This document shows positions 1 through 7,748 of a stretch of 19,458 bases of DNA, one piece after another. Each line of letters opens with the position of its first letter. Position 1 is the stretch's first letter. Below the pieces are notes generated by a model that saw only the letters and a list, made by a program, of their open reading frames with translations, was not told the DNA's origin and made no database searches. This stretch comes from Bacillota bacterium (lineage in GTDB: Bacteria; Bacillota; Clostridia; Lachnospirales; Lachnospiraceae). The stretch spans positions 1 through 19,458 of the forward strand of contig JAIIAN010000037.1 of the NCBI GenBank assembly GCA_022717655.1, given 5' to 3'. Position numbers and translations under genes: made by a program.

Positions 1-108
1 ATCAGTCACGCATACGAATCCTTTAGCTATCAGCATCTTATCAAATTTAAATTTGAAAATCGTGATGGATGATAGATAATCTGCAAAAAACTGCGTCAAC
101 TGCATCAT
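1..108 (-). CDS. Possible 5' part of a downstream gene, cut by the window edge
   Basis: An open frame starts with two ATG codons (at 108 and 105) and runs 36 codons to the window edge without a stop. The peptide begins MMQLTQFFADYL and ends KGFVCVTD. The same frame is open further upstream, back to the TAA stop of the preceding gene at 193-195, so about 64 codons lack a stop in AT-rich DNA. No clear ribosome binding site precedes the ATG pair, and I do not recognise the peptide. It could be the start of the next gene of the polysaccharide locus, or a chance open frame in an intergenic region. The window is too short to decide. Confidence 0.25.
   Translation of the reverse strand, partial: MMQLTQFFADYLSSITIFKFKFDKMLIAKGFVCVTD
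41..56. repeat. 16-bp perfect AT palindrome
   Basis: The sequence TCAAATTTAAATTTGA is its own reverse complement. It lies downstream of the gene ending at 193 and inside the possible partial frame at 1-108, where it would encode a Lys-Phe repeat. It could be a regulator-binding site or a coincidence in AT-rich DNA. It lacks the GC stem and U-tract of an intrinsic terminator. Confidence 0.4.
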
Positions 109-192
109 CTGCGAAATCCCAGAACCGAGCAGGTTCAAATTTGTGGGAGTGGAATCTGTGGGACTAGAAAGAGAAAAGAAGAATCCGAGAGA

Positions 193-1275
193 TTACCTTC
201 TATATTTAAGCCTCCAGAAGAAGTGCCATACCCTGAAGATTGGCTCACTTAGTGCCTCGGCAGGATAAAACCTCACCAAACGCAAATCTCGGCACAATCT
301 CTGTAAATTATGTCCGATAGAGCTATTACCAAAATCATTTCGCTTATCATATTTTCCAAAGTTACCTCCTTGCAATATTTCTTCAAGCAACAACTTTCCT
401 CGTTTGACATCCATCAGTGCAATCATCTTCTCCTCCGGCAGTCCCAAAGCCTCATGCAGTACATACATCACGGCCCCAGCAAACTTCCATAAACCAATAT
501 GCTTCAAATTCCTTTGTAATTCAACCACATTCTTAATATCCGCATGTAGCAACACGAAATAATAATCAAGTAGCTGTCTCAACCCAATTCCCTCATTCAT
601 TAGATGAGCATAGATATGCGTCAATTGGAAAATGAGATTAAACTCAGCTGTCGGAATCGCAACCTCCCCTTGCTCTCCCAACTTCACCCGATGTGAGAAC
701 TGCTTCTCCTTCACCCTCTCATAATATTTCTGAAGTCTGCGGTTATGCCAGAAACACAACAGAAAGCTAGGCCGATAATGCACTTCTACCTCTACCCCAT
801 TATACGATGGGAACTCGATGTGGTGATAGCACGCCTTTTCATGAGGCGAGATAGAGCGAACAAAAGAGATAACCCGTTTGTCGCCTCCTTCCACCCAGAT
901 ATCAATATCACCAGGCGTGCGATGCAAGCCATTTGGATACAACTGCGCATTCCCCTGCCCTTTCAGGATACAGGTTCTGAATCCCTTCTTCCGGAACCAT
1001 TCAGAAACCTGGATGGCAGCATCATTCAGCCGCACATTCGCCTTCTCCAACATCTGGCATTGCGCCATCCATTGCAGAAGCAAGTCCCTACTGATACCCA
1101 TATCAGAAGAAGGCAATCTCTGTATACCATCAAAAAGAATGCCCATCAAGGCTTGCTTTTGAGCGATACTATATAGCGCCTTCCAATCCGCCTCCTTCAA
1201 GGAAGAAGGCTGCTCAGACTCCGAGCCAATGCAGAACCTTAGGAATTCAAAGAATATAGCATAATGCTTTTCCAT
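193..1275 (-). CDS. Nucleotidyltransferase family protein (NTP_transf_5-like)
   Basis: A 360-aa protein of the uncharacterised NTP_transf_5 group (pol-beta nucleotidyltransferase fold), often found in Bacteroidota capsule loci. The diagnostic region is an ILKG motif at about residues 103-106, followed by the YP...R...GDIDIWV segment, with the acidic pair of GDIDIW at about 122-127. The rest is helical and rich in aromatic and basic residues. It is the last recognisable gene in the glycan operon, 56 bp downstream of glf. Its start at 1275 follows an AT-rich leader with no Shine-Dalgarno site, which is normal in this phylum. The substrate of the family is not known to me. A role in modifying or regulating polysaccharide synthesis is inferred only from the neighbours. 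Family assignment is firm; the role is open. Confidence 0.85.
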   Translation of the reverse strand: MEKHYAIFFEFLRFCIGSESEQPSSLKEADWKALYSIAQKQALMGILFDGIQRLPSSDMGISRDLLLQWMAQCQMLEKANVRLNDAAIQVSEWFRKKGFRTCILKGQGNAQLYPNGLHRTPGDIDIWVEGGDKRVISFVRSISPHEKACYHHIEFPSYNGVEVEVHYRPSFLLCFWHNRRLQKYYERVKEKQFSHRVKLGEQGEVAIPTAEFNLIFQLTHIYAHLMNEGIGLRQLLDYYFVLLHADIKNVVELQRNLKHIGLWKFAGAVMYVLHEALGLPEEKMIALMDVKRGKLLLEEILQGGNFGKYDKRNDFGNSSIGHNLQRLCRDLRLVRFYPAEALSEPIFRVWHFFWRLKYRR

Positions 1276-1331
1276 AAAATATATAACAATTTTATAGCTT
1301 TACATATTCACCATTCGTCCCAGTACTTCCG

Positions 1332-2471
1332 CTATTTCCAGTATCCCATAGCTCTTTCTACAGTAGGAGCCATGTCATAATACTTGTATTCTGCTAATCT
1401 ACCACCAAAAATAACATTGTCTTCTTTATCAGCCAAAGCTTTATACTTGGCGTACAAAGAAGAATTGACCTCATCATTTACAGGGTAATATGGTTCCATA
1501 CCATCCTTCCATTCTGTAGAAAACTCTTTCGAAATAACTGTCTTTTGAGTTTCATAAACCTCTTGGCCAAACATCTCAAAATGCTTATGCTCAATAACAC
1601 GAGTGTAAGGAATCTCACGTTCTGTATAGTTCACTACCGCATTACCTTGATAGTTAGGTTTGTCTATAACCTCTGTTTCGAATCGAACAGTACGATAATT
1701 GAGCTTACCAAACTGATAATCATAGTATTCATCTATCTTACCTGTGAAGACAATCTTGTCGGCAATACCTTCCCAAAAAGGACGATCCTCAAAGAAATCT
1801 ACATTTGTTTTGGTCTCAATACCTTCAAGCAAACCATCAATCAACTTATTATATCCACCCACAGGAATACCTTGGTACTTATCATTGAAATAGTTGTTAT
1901 CGAAGATAAGGCGAACAGGCAAGCGCTTGATAATGAAAGCAGGAAGATCTGTACACTTTCTTCCCCACTGCTTCTCGGTGTAGCCCTTGATGAGTTTCTC
2001 GTATATATCATTCCCAATTAGCACCTGAGCTTGCTCTTCTAAATTACGTGGTTCCGTAACTCCATCAGCTTTCATTCGGGCTACAGCTTCTGCCTTCTGT
2101 TCATCAATCTTGGCTTGTGCTTCTTCTGGAGTTATTACACCCCACATCTGGTAGAAGGTGTTCATATTAAAAGGCAGATTATAGAGTTTACCCTTATAAT
2201 TAGCCACTGGTGAGTTTGTATAACGGTTAAATTCTACGATGGAGTTTACAAACTCCCACACCTTTTTGTTAGAGGTATGGAAGATATGTGCACCATACTT
2301 ATGCACATTGATACCTTCTATATTTTCACAATAAACATTTCCTCCCAAATGGGAACGCTTATCTATCACTAAACACTTCTTTCCAGCTTTCTTTGCCAGA
2401 TAAGCAAATGTCGCTGCAAACAAACCTGCACCAACGAGCAGGTAATCATACTTTTTATTTACTTCTATCAT
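1332..2471 (-). CDS. glf: UDP-galactopyranose mutase
   Basis: This flavoenzyme interconverts UDP-galactopyranose and UDP-galactofuranose in the cytoplasm, supplying Galf for surface glycans. The 379-aa product has an N-terminal FAD-binding GAGLFA loop (residues 14-19), HLGGN (41-45), the YGAHIFHT block (59-66), KGYTEKQWG (162-170), IPVGGY (202-207) and the C-terminal FGGRLAEYKYYDM signature (345-357). All are typical of bacterial Glf. The frame extends 25 codons further upstream to 2546, but that part lies deep inside the preceding gene. The ATG at 2471 has a strong GGAGGAAAG ribosome site and begins just before the FAD motif, so I chose it. It overlaps the DUF4422 gene by 17 bp, suggesting coupled translation. 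The TAG stop is followed in frame by seven sense codons and then TGA. Confidence 0.96.
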   Translation of the reverse strand: MIEVNKKYDYLLVGAGLFAATFAYLAKKAGKKCLVIDKRSHLGGNVYCENIEGINVHKYGAHIFHTSNKKVWEFVNSIVEFNRYTNSPVANYKGKLYNLPFNMNTFYQMWGVITPEEAQAKIDEQKAEAVARMKADGVTEPRNLEEQAQVLIGNDIYEKLIKGYTEKQWGRKCTDLPAFIIKRLPVRLIFDNNYFNDKYQGIPVGGYNKLIDGLLEGIETKTNVDFFEDRPFWEGIADKIVFTGKIDEYYDYQFGKLNYRTVRFETEVIDKPNYQGNAVVNYTEREIPYTRVIEHKHFEMFGQEVYETQKTVISKEFSTEWKDGMEPYYPVNDEVNSSLYAKYKALADKEDNVIFGGRLAEYKYYDMAPTVERAMGYWK

Positions 2472-3228
2472 ACTTCTTTCCTCCAAATTTAGCCGACAGG
2501 AATCCTTTGATTTTCTTGCCCCAATTTTCGTCTCCAATCTGTACAAATCCAGTCTCTACATATTTAACATTATTCTGCTTCAGCCACACATCGAGCAACA
2601 GTTCGCTCACGCGGCCGAACAGACGGGCATCGAATGCTGGCATGTTTTTCACGTCAATCTCATCCTCCAAGGCAAAGAGTATGGGGAAGAGCCACGAGCA
2701 ATACTTGTCAAGCATGTCACGTTTCATTATCATCATGTTGAACATGTGGGCAGATGTGTGTTTCATCACCTTGTCAAACATATCCACATACTCAGGACAC
2801 TGCTTGCGCAGAATCTCACGTGTCAGTTCCAGATGCTCCAGATCATGTGTGTGCTTGTAGTGAGAAGCGAGCGATTCTATGAAGTACCTACGCTTCTTGG
2901 GCAACACCACATCAGCCTTGACAAGGAACGACTCCGCCTCCTTCTTCGTCAGAATGAGCGAGTATTTCCATCGTCCACTCCGGCAACTGAAATGCCTGCG
3001 GTAGTGTGCCAATCCGATATAATCAGCCTTCACATTCTTCCATCCCCAATAAAGGGCAGTCAATTCACAAAAATACGGGTTCTTCTCCGAGATGTTGTCA
3101 CCCGAGTCATCCCCCGTATAACCGAAATCATCCTTAGCCAGTGCATTGCCCACTCTTACAGGCAGATACATCTCATCCATCGGCATGTGTGCCTTCTTGT
3201 GGGTGGCTACTAAAATCTTTATATCCAT
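2455..3228 (-). CDS. DUF4422 family glycosyltransferase
   Basis: A 257-aa protein matching the DUF4422 family found in capsule and exopolysaccharide loci. The N-terminus has the family's ATHKK segment (about residues 9-13), then a stretch ending in GDNISEKNP, ELTALYW and the characteristic GLAHYRRHF (about 72-80). No signal peptide or membrane segment is evident, so it should act in the cytoplasm or at the inner membrane face. It lies directly upstream of glf and overlaps it, so it may use UDP-galactofuranose; that substrate is inferred from position only. The gene looks clearly more GC-rich than its neighbours, with many GCC, CGC and AAG-type codons, which suggests separate acquisition within a mosaic locus. 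The ATG at 3228 is 13 bp after the PssE-like gene. Confidence 0.88.
   Translation of the reverse strand: MDIKILVATHKKAHMPMDEMYLPVRVGNALAKDDFGYTGDDSGDNISEKNPYFCELTALYWGWKNVKADYIGLAHYRRHFSCRSGRWKYSLILTKKEAESFLVKADVVLPKKRRYFIESLASHYKHTHDLEHLELTREILRKQCPEYVDMFDKVMKHTSAHMFNMMIMKRDMLDKYCSWLFPILFALEDEIDVKNMPAFDARLFGRVSELLLDVWLKQNNVKYVETGFVQIGDENWGKKIKGFLSAKFGGKKYDRSK
2476..2484 (-). promoter_or_regulatory. Ribosome binding site that fixes the glf start
   Basis: The minus-strand sequence GGAGGAAAG ends 4 nt before the ATG at 2471. It lies inside the 3' end of the DUF4422 gene. Strong Shine-Dalgarno sites are rare in this window, and this one decides for the ATG at 2471 over the one at 2546. Confidence 0.75.
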
Positions 3229-3241
3229 AGTAGTTACATTT

Positions 3242-3715
3242 TTACTTATTATAAAACCATTCCATCAAAGTATCTACAACAATCTTTGCACTACCTCTAT
3301 GCAAAGGTTTAAAATCATACGTTTTAGCCTTTTCTATCATGGACGGTAAGTTTTTCTCATCCATACAACAAATGACACAACCTAATTCGTCCATTTTCTT
3401 TGCCACTTGACCTTGGTCGTGAACATGTTCTACACCATTTCGTCTAGGCAAGACCACAACACGCTTTCCTTTATCAACTGCCTCACATATTCCGCCCCAT
3501 CCACCTTGGAGGACCAAAATATTGGCTTCTTCCATCAACTGTTGCATCTGTTCCTTTGGACAAAAATCAAAATGTTCTTTAACGTGGGTAAACTCATAAT
3601 GAGTATAGCCAGTTTGCACCACGATACGCTCATCTGTTGTAGCCGCATAATTATCTGCAGCTTTTGCCATACGACTAAAGTCTTGACTATGTGTACCTAA
3701 ACTAAATAATATCAT
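3242..3715 (-). CDS. PssE/Cps14G-like glycosyltransferase subunit (Alg13-like)
   Basis: A 157-aa protein resembling the C-terminal half of GT28/Alg13 glycosyltransferases, the nucleotide-sugar-binding partner in two-part enzymes such as PssD/PssE and Cps14F/Cps14G. Visible features are the N-terminal FSLGTH strand-loop (residues 4-9), a glycine-rich GGWGG loop (71-75), where relatives have an H-x-G-x-G pattern, VVLPRR (87-92), and HVHDQ (97-101) near the expected nucleotide-binding site. It starts with a 4-bp ATGA overlap with the PssD-like gene, as expected for subunits made together. The pair should transfer a hexose from a UDP-sugar to a lipid-linked acceptor on the cytoplasmic membrane face. 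The exact sugar cannot be read from sequence. Confidence 0.87.
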   Translation of the reverse strand: MILFSLGTHSQDFSRMAKAADNYAATTDERIVVQTGYTHYEFTHVKEHFDFCPKEQMQQLMEEANILVLQGGWGGICEAVDKGKRVVVLPRRNGVEHVHDQGQVAKKMDELGCVICCMDEKNLPSMIEKAKTYDFKPLHRGSAKIVVDTLMEWFYNK

Positions 3716-4179
3716 AATACTCCTATATATTTTGCATTAGGGAAAACTTTCATCATCTCAGGCCATTGCACGCAGAACAAATCACTATGCTTGTATGTTC
3801 TCTCTGGAGTTCTTGATGGGGAGGTTACATCTGCTGCCGAGCATACATATATAACCTTACACTTCAAGAATAATTTTCCGAAAAAGATGGTTGGATACGC
3901 CATGCCAGAACCTGTAGAGATGATACAGTCTGGACGTTCCTTTATCAGATACCACAACGATTGCAGTGCATTAACAGCCCATGTCCATTTTTTATCAGGT
4001 ATCACATTTACCACAAAATGATGGCGACGTGAAGCCAAAAACGATTTAAGATGCTCAGACTTAAACATCAACCAATAAATATCAAACTTGCTTTCGTCTA
4101 TGTCTTTCGTGGCAAGACGAAGTTCGGCAAAATGTCCACCAGGGCAACATGCCATACAAATCTTAGGTTTCTTACTCAT
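3712..4179 (-). CDS. PssD/Cps14F-like glycosyltransferase subunit (Alg14-like)
   Basis: A 155-aa protein matching the Alg14-like half of bacterial two-component glycosyltransferases. The N-terminal CCPGGHFAEL motif (residues 11-20) is the family's GGH signature, and STGSG (88-92) is the second conserved glycine loop. Alg14-type subunits bind the membrane acceptor and recruit the Alg13-type donor-binding subunit, here the next gene, with which it shares a 4-bp overlap. There is no clear N-terminal transmembrane anchor. Hydrophobic stretches around residues 70-80 and 94-112 may give peripheral attachment. It begins 3 bp after the stop of the GT4 gene, so translation is probably coupled. Confidence in the family is high; donor and linkage are unknown. 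Confidence 0.88.
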   Translation of the reverse strand: MSKKPKICMACCPGGHFAELRLATKDIDESKFDIYWLMFKSEHLKSFLASRRHHFVVNVIPDKKWTWAVNALQSLWYLIKERPDCIISTGSGMAYPTIFFGKLFLKCKVIYVCSAADVTSPSRTPERTYKHSDLFCVQWPEMMKVFPNAKYIGVL

Positions 4180-4182
4180 ACT

Positions 4183-5262
4183 TCATGCGATTAAATGACT
4201 GTACATTTCTGACAACGCAGCAAAAACGGTTTCAGGAAGATATGGCTTGACAAGTTCTATACTGTGCATTCCATACTCTTCTACCAACTTTTTATCTCCG
4301 ACAAACGCTGATATAGCTTTTGCAATTTCTTGCACATTACCGGGTTTGACCATAATTCCATTCACCCCATCTTTCACGACCTCTGGAATACCGCCAACAG
4401 GAGTTGAAATAATTGGATGTCTATACGACATTGCTTCTAAGATTCCTATAGGTAAGCCTTCATTAAAAGATGGTAGGATATAAACATCTGCCCAATTAAG
4501 ACATTCTATTTTCTTCTCGCCAGAAACAAAGCCCTCAAATTTCACCATACCTTGAAGACCATATTCATTAATACAAGCCTGCAACTTTTCCTCCTCTTGA
4601 TTTCCTCCAATACGCAATACTACCTTACCCTCAAACATTTCTTTGTTGTCTTTCAAAGCATTCAATATGTCATAAATGCCTTTACGTTGTCCTATAACAC
4701 CCAAATATAACAAATTGAGTATGTCGGTGGAACGTTTTACCCTCTTGGTAACAGGTGGTGTTATAGTATTGTTCAATACCTTTATAATGTTACTTTTCAC
4801 ACCAATGCTTTCAAAATACTGTTTCCACGAATCTGACAATACAAGATACAAGTCACAGGCATTTATAGTATCAACAATTCTTTGCTTATGCTTTGAAGGG
4901 TTGTAATATGACTCAAAATCAGCGCAGTGCATATGCATAACTACTTTCTTTCCAAATAATTTGCCTACTTTCACAAAGAAAACATTTCTCTCAAAAGAGG
5001 CAAAGGCGGCACCTTGAATATGTACAATCTTCACAGAACGAACAAACAGCATATACCAAATGAAAAAAACATAAGAATAAACGGCGTACCAAATTTTGAC
5101 TAATATATTGCCATTTCTCCATGTAGGGATAAACTGCATATTTTCAAAATACTCATTGTATGAAGCGAGCACTGCAGCCATGCCACCCGGTGCATTGTGC
5201 TTGAAATATTCGCCTATCATCAGCACCTTTTGAGACAGGTCTTTATGTATTAGCTTTGTCAT
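4183..5262 (-). CDS. GT4 family glycosyltransferase
   Basis: A 359-aa GT-B fold glycosyltransferase that probably adds one sugar to the growing lipid-linked repeat unit. The N-terminal acceptor domain has a glycine-rich APGGMA loop near residue 24 and a hydrophobic stretch (about 56-74) suited to membrane association. The C-terminal donor domain has LYLGVIGQRKG (about 185-195) and the EX7E motif in NEGLPIGILEA, with Glu268 and Glu276. It ends in TPVGGIPEVV, typical of GT4 (Glycos_transf_1). The length is normal. Its ATG overlaps the stop of the kinase-like gene by 4 bp (5259-5262), and its own stop lies 3 bp before the PssD-like gene. Sugar specificity cannot be deduced. Confidence 0.92.
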   Translation of the reverse strand: MTKLIHKDLSQKVLMIGEYFKHNAPGGMAAVLASYNEYFENMQFIPTWRNGNILVKIWYAVYSYVFFIWYMLFVRSVKIVHIQGAAFASFERNVFFVKVGKLFGKKVVMHMHCADFESYYNPSKHKQRIVDTINACDLYLVLSDSWKQYFESIGVKSNIIKVLNNTITPPVTKRVKRSTDILNLLYLGVIGQRKGIYDILNALKDNKEMFEGKVVLRIGGNQEEEKLQACINEYGLQGMVKFEGFVSGEKKIECLNWADVYILPSFNEGLPIGILEAMSYRHPIISTPVGGIPEVVKDGVNGIMVKPGNVQEIAKAISAFVGDKKLVEEYGMHSIELVKPYLPETVFAALSEMYSHLIA

Positions 5263-5882
5263 AGTATAACTTTCATGATTTGTTCTACACTTTCCTCAAT
5301 CGTTCCCGAGTTATTCACAACATTCACATCCATCTTTTTAGCCAGTTTCTGATACAAGGCAAAGCGATAGGGAAAATCGGGATTAGCATGATTCTCTACA
5401 CGGCAATCAAGAACAGCTTGGCGATCACGGATTACCACAAATTGACAAGAGCCATCAGGCAATATAGAATGAAATTTCTGGTACCACTTACTATCCAAAA
5501 TATTGTCGAATCTGCATTCTGCTCCCAAATCTATCAAGATGTCGTTAATCCAACGGTCACAAATCACATAATCAGATTTTAATTTCATCACCTTGCGTTT
5601 TGCAATCTTGTTGTCCAAATATGAACACCATACATACAATTTACAGAACCAAGGCATCTTGTAGAGACGATGTTCCCAAATATCACCCATTTCATTATGC
5701 ACTTTTACCGATAGTCCCAGTACACGAGCCAAGGCATTCATTGCTTTTACTGTATAGTGACTATACCTCATCCAGATATAATCCACACTCTTGCCCTCTT
5801 GTTCCAACTTCGCTTTTAAGTTGTTGATGACAGTAGTCTTTCCACTACCATCAACACCACTGATTATTACATATTTTGTCAT
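5259..5882 (-). CDS. Thymidylate-kinase-like P-loop kinase
   Basis: A 207-aa P-loop protein resembling dTMP kinases. It has a Walker A GVDGSGKTT (residues 9-17), an early Arg in the strand after the first helix, and a CDRW motif (108-111) in place of the DRY/DRF of true thymidylate kinase. A basic segment near residues 150-160 could act as a lid. Housekeeping Tmk is usually elsewhere in the genome. Copies inside polysaccharide loci are common and probably phosphorylate another substrate or support sugar-nucleotide supply, but this is inference. It lies between two glycosyltransferase genes, overlapping the next by 4 bp and following the previous by 5 bp. I leave the symbol blank because the substrate is uncertain. 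Confidence 0.82.
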   Translation of the reverse strand: MTKYVIISGVDGSGKTTVINNLKAKLEQEGKSVDYIWMRYSHYTVKAMNALARVLGLSVKVHNEMGDIWEHRLYKMPWFCKLYVWCSYLDNKIAKRKVMKLKSDYVICDRWINDILIDLGAECRFDNILDSKWYQKFHSILPDGSCQFVVIRDRQAVLDCRVENHANPDFPYRFALYQKLAKKMDVNVVNNSGTIEESVEQIMKVIL

Positions 5883-5887
5883 ATACT

Positions 5888-7036
5888 CTATTTTTTATGT
5901 GTTACAATATTCATCCATTGAATTCCAACTTCCTCCCATGTTGGATGTTGGCTCATTATGTCCATGGCTTTAACTCCCAGGGCATCATGTTCTTGTTTTT
6001 TATACCATAAATCCAACAATGACAATGACAAATGGGAGATACTGACACGACCTGCCAGTTTCAATCCGTCTTTCAGATAATAAGTCGTTCCTCCATTATT
6101 AAAAGATACCACAGGCGTTCCACATGATAACACCTCATAATACGTAAGAGGCACCTCAGCAGGAATACACAGAAACGGCAATACAACAGCGTAAGCTTCT
6201 TCAAAATAAGCTTTCAACTGCGCCCTTGTCAACTTATCTTTTAGAATCAGCACTTTATCTTTGTGCTTCATCTTGTCCAATGTTTGAAACAAAGTCGCAT
6301 ACTCACCACCGACATCTTGTCGCACAAGAAACACGAGAAGAGCATCAGAAACTTTGTCTGCAAGTTCATCAAAAGCTTGGAACATTTCACGACCACCCCT
6401 CGAAGCAGCAGGACCACCCGTAAACAAATAGAATTTCTTTCCTTTCAATCCATTTTTCACAACCATAGCATCATCCGACTTGATATCCTCAAAATTATCT
6501 TTGCCTGGATATATTGTATATGAATTCAAGGAACCACCTGCTTGTTTTACTGTATAGTCTGTCAAACCTATCAAATCAGAAAAACCAACTTTCCTCAATT
6601 TCTTGCCCAACAAACCTTTTGGTGTAAACGCTTCCAGTATCCATGCTTTGGCATACATACCATATTTGCACATCATCCACATGGCATTCCATTTAGGCGT
6701 AATGCCCGAAGGTATGTAAGCGATTTTCTTACAATGCATCATCTGAAGGCCCGACAGATTTTTCAAACCTTCACGAATAGTTGCAGCAAAGAAGAAGACG
6801 TCATATCCCTGAGTATTCACCCATTCGCTAAGTACTTTGAAATCCCGAGGACACTGCAAAACCTTGACACCATGCCACTCAAAATCTCGGGCTTCATTTT
6901 CTGCAACACTGGAGTTGAGGACATCTGCCTCCCATCCATGCGCTTTCATCACCATAGCCACTTCCAGCACTGTACGGAATGGCATCAGCCGTTCCCGCCC
7001 GGGAAATAAATCAACTGTATGAAGTCCTACTTTCAT
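5888..7036 (-). CDS. GT-B (GT4-like) glycosyltransferase
   Basis: A 382-aa protein with the two-domain layout of GT4 enzymes. The N-terminus carries a PGRERLMPFRT segment (about residues 12-22). The donor domain begins near FYLFTGGPAASRGG (about 202-215), and the VLPFLCIPAEVPLTYYEVLSCGTPVV region (about 295-320) corresponds to the usual EX7E block. Here the glutamates are Glu304 and Glu311, a spacing of six residues rather than seven, so the first catalytic-motif Glu is displaced by one position. It probably adds a sugar to the repeat unit at the cytoplasmic membrane face. Its start overlaps the nucleotidyltransferase stop by 4 bp (7033-7036). Fold confidence is good; sugar and linkage are unknown. 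Confidence 0.85.
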   Translation of the reverse strand: MKVGLHTVDLFPGRERLMPFRTVLEVAMVMKAHGWEADVLNSSVAENEARDFEWHGVKVLQCPRDFKVLSEWVNTQGYDVFFFAATIREGLKNLSGLQMMHCKKIAYIPSGITPKWNAMWMMCKYGMYAKAWILEAFTPKGLLGKKLRKVGFSDLIGLTDYTVKQAGGSLNSYTIYPGKDNFEDIKSDDAMVVKNGLKGKKFYLFTGGPAASRGGREMFQAFDELADKVSDALLVFLVRQDVGGEYATLFQTLDKMKHKDKVLILKDKLTRAQLKAYFEEAYAVVLPFLCIPAEVPLTYYEVLSCGTPVVSFNNGGTTYYLKDGLKLAGRVSISHLSLSLLDLWYKKQEHDALGVKAMDIMSQHPTWEEVGIQWMNIVTHKK

Positions 7037-7737
7037 TTTTTCAAATGCATTTTATTAAACATTTGGCAGAAATCATCGAAACTCATTGTTTCCTTATAGT
7101 ATTTTTTATGCTCGTCATGGACATCCTTGAAAATGATAGGCACTTCTTTCTTACTCATCACGTTATAACTATGCTTCATCGTGAACACATACATGTCCAA
7201 TGGATAGCCCATGAAAAACGCTCTTGTACGTTCTCCTACCGACCACAACATAGCCATCCAATAGTTCCATTCTCCCTTCTTAGGAATGAAACGAATGTCT
7301 ATATCCGAAGATGGATGCCACTTGCCTGTAGAAAGAGAACCGTATGAAATGGCAGCATCCATGTACTTGCATCCATCAAGATGTTTCTTCATCTCCACAG
7401 TTCCATCATAAAATTGTTGAGCTGTCAAGTTACCTGCTCGGATGTGATAGAACACGCAGATAGCCTGACCATTAATACAATAATTGATGACATGGGCTAT
7501 GATTAAACCTACCCACCAAGGCATTACCAAACTCAAGAGTAATGTTATCACCACATCAAGACCTATCTTTATCACATTGTCTCTCCAATTGGCATAAAGC
7601 ATACCTTGAAGTATAAAAGAAGTGATAAATGTAATGTAACCATAACTCATCCACTCATCAAACCATGTTCCTTGAAGAAACGATGGCAGATGCTTCTTTT
7701 TGTGCTTTGTAAACAAAGCGTTGATATATCTATTCAT
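7033..7737 (-). CDS. Membrane-associated nucleotidyltransferase-fold protein
   Basis: A 234-aa protein. Its first 30 residues are basic and polar. Two hydrophobic stretches (about 32-47 and 58-87) look like membrane segments. A pol-beta-type nucleotidyltransferase motif follows: Gly133-Ser134, then Asp145-x-Asp147 in a SSDIDIRF strand. A GS followed about ten residues later by DxD is the metal- and nucleotide-binding signature. The role is unknown; it may attach a nucleotide-linked group during glycan synthesis. It is the first gene of the polysaccharide operon in this window, 11 bp after the OLD-like ATPase gene, and it overlaps the next glycosyltransferase by 4 bp. Its first 30 codons recur as a broken copy at 9246-9337, so this gene has taken part in recombination at the island boundary. 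Confidence 0.78.
   Translation of the reverse strand: MNRYINALFTKHKKKHLPSFLQGTWFDEWMSYGYITFITSFILQGMLYANWRDNVIKIGLDVVITLLLSLVMPWWVGLIIAHVINYCINGQAICVFYHIRAGNLTAQQFYDGTVEMKKHLDGCKYMDAAISYGSLSTGKWHPSSDIDIRFIPKKGEWNYWMAMLWSVGERTRAFFMGYPLDMYVFTMKHSYNVMSKKEVPIIFKDVHDEHKKYYKETMSFDDFCQMFNKMHLKK
7648..7737 (-). repeat. Direct repeat copy A: codons 1-30 of the intact nucleotidyltransferase
   Basis: This 90-bp segment aligns with 9246-9337. By hand alignment there are ten mismatches over 90 positions plus a 2-bp insertion in the other copy. The two copies flank the OLD-like ATPase gene in the same orientation. In both, the spacer from the preceding stop codon to the ATG is 11 nt and contains TTAATAA. 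Confidence 0.9.
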
Positions 7738-7748
7738 ATTATTAAGTT

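Noticed and set aside
1545..2021. 158-codon open frame on the plus strand
   Set aside because: It is antisense to glf, which has every expected flavoenzyme motif.
2472..2546. 25-codon N-terminal extension of glf
   Set aside because: It lies inside the DUF4422 gene, while the ATG at 2471 has a strong ribosome site and sits just before the FAD motif as in other Glf proteins.
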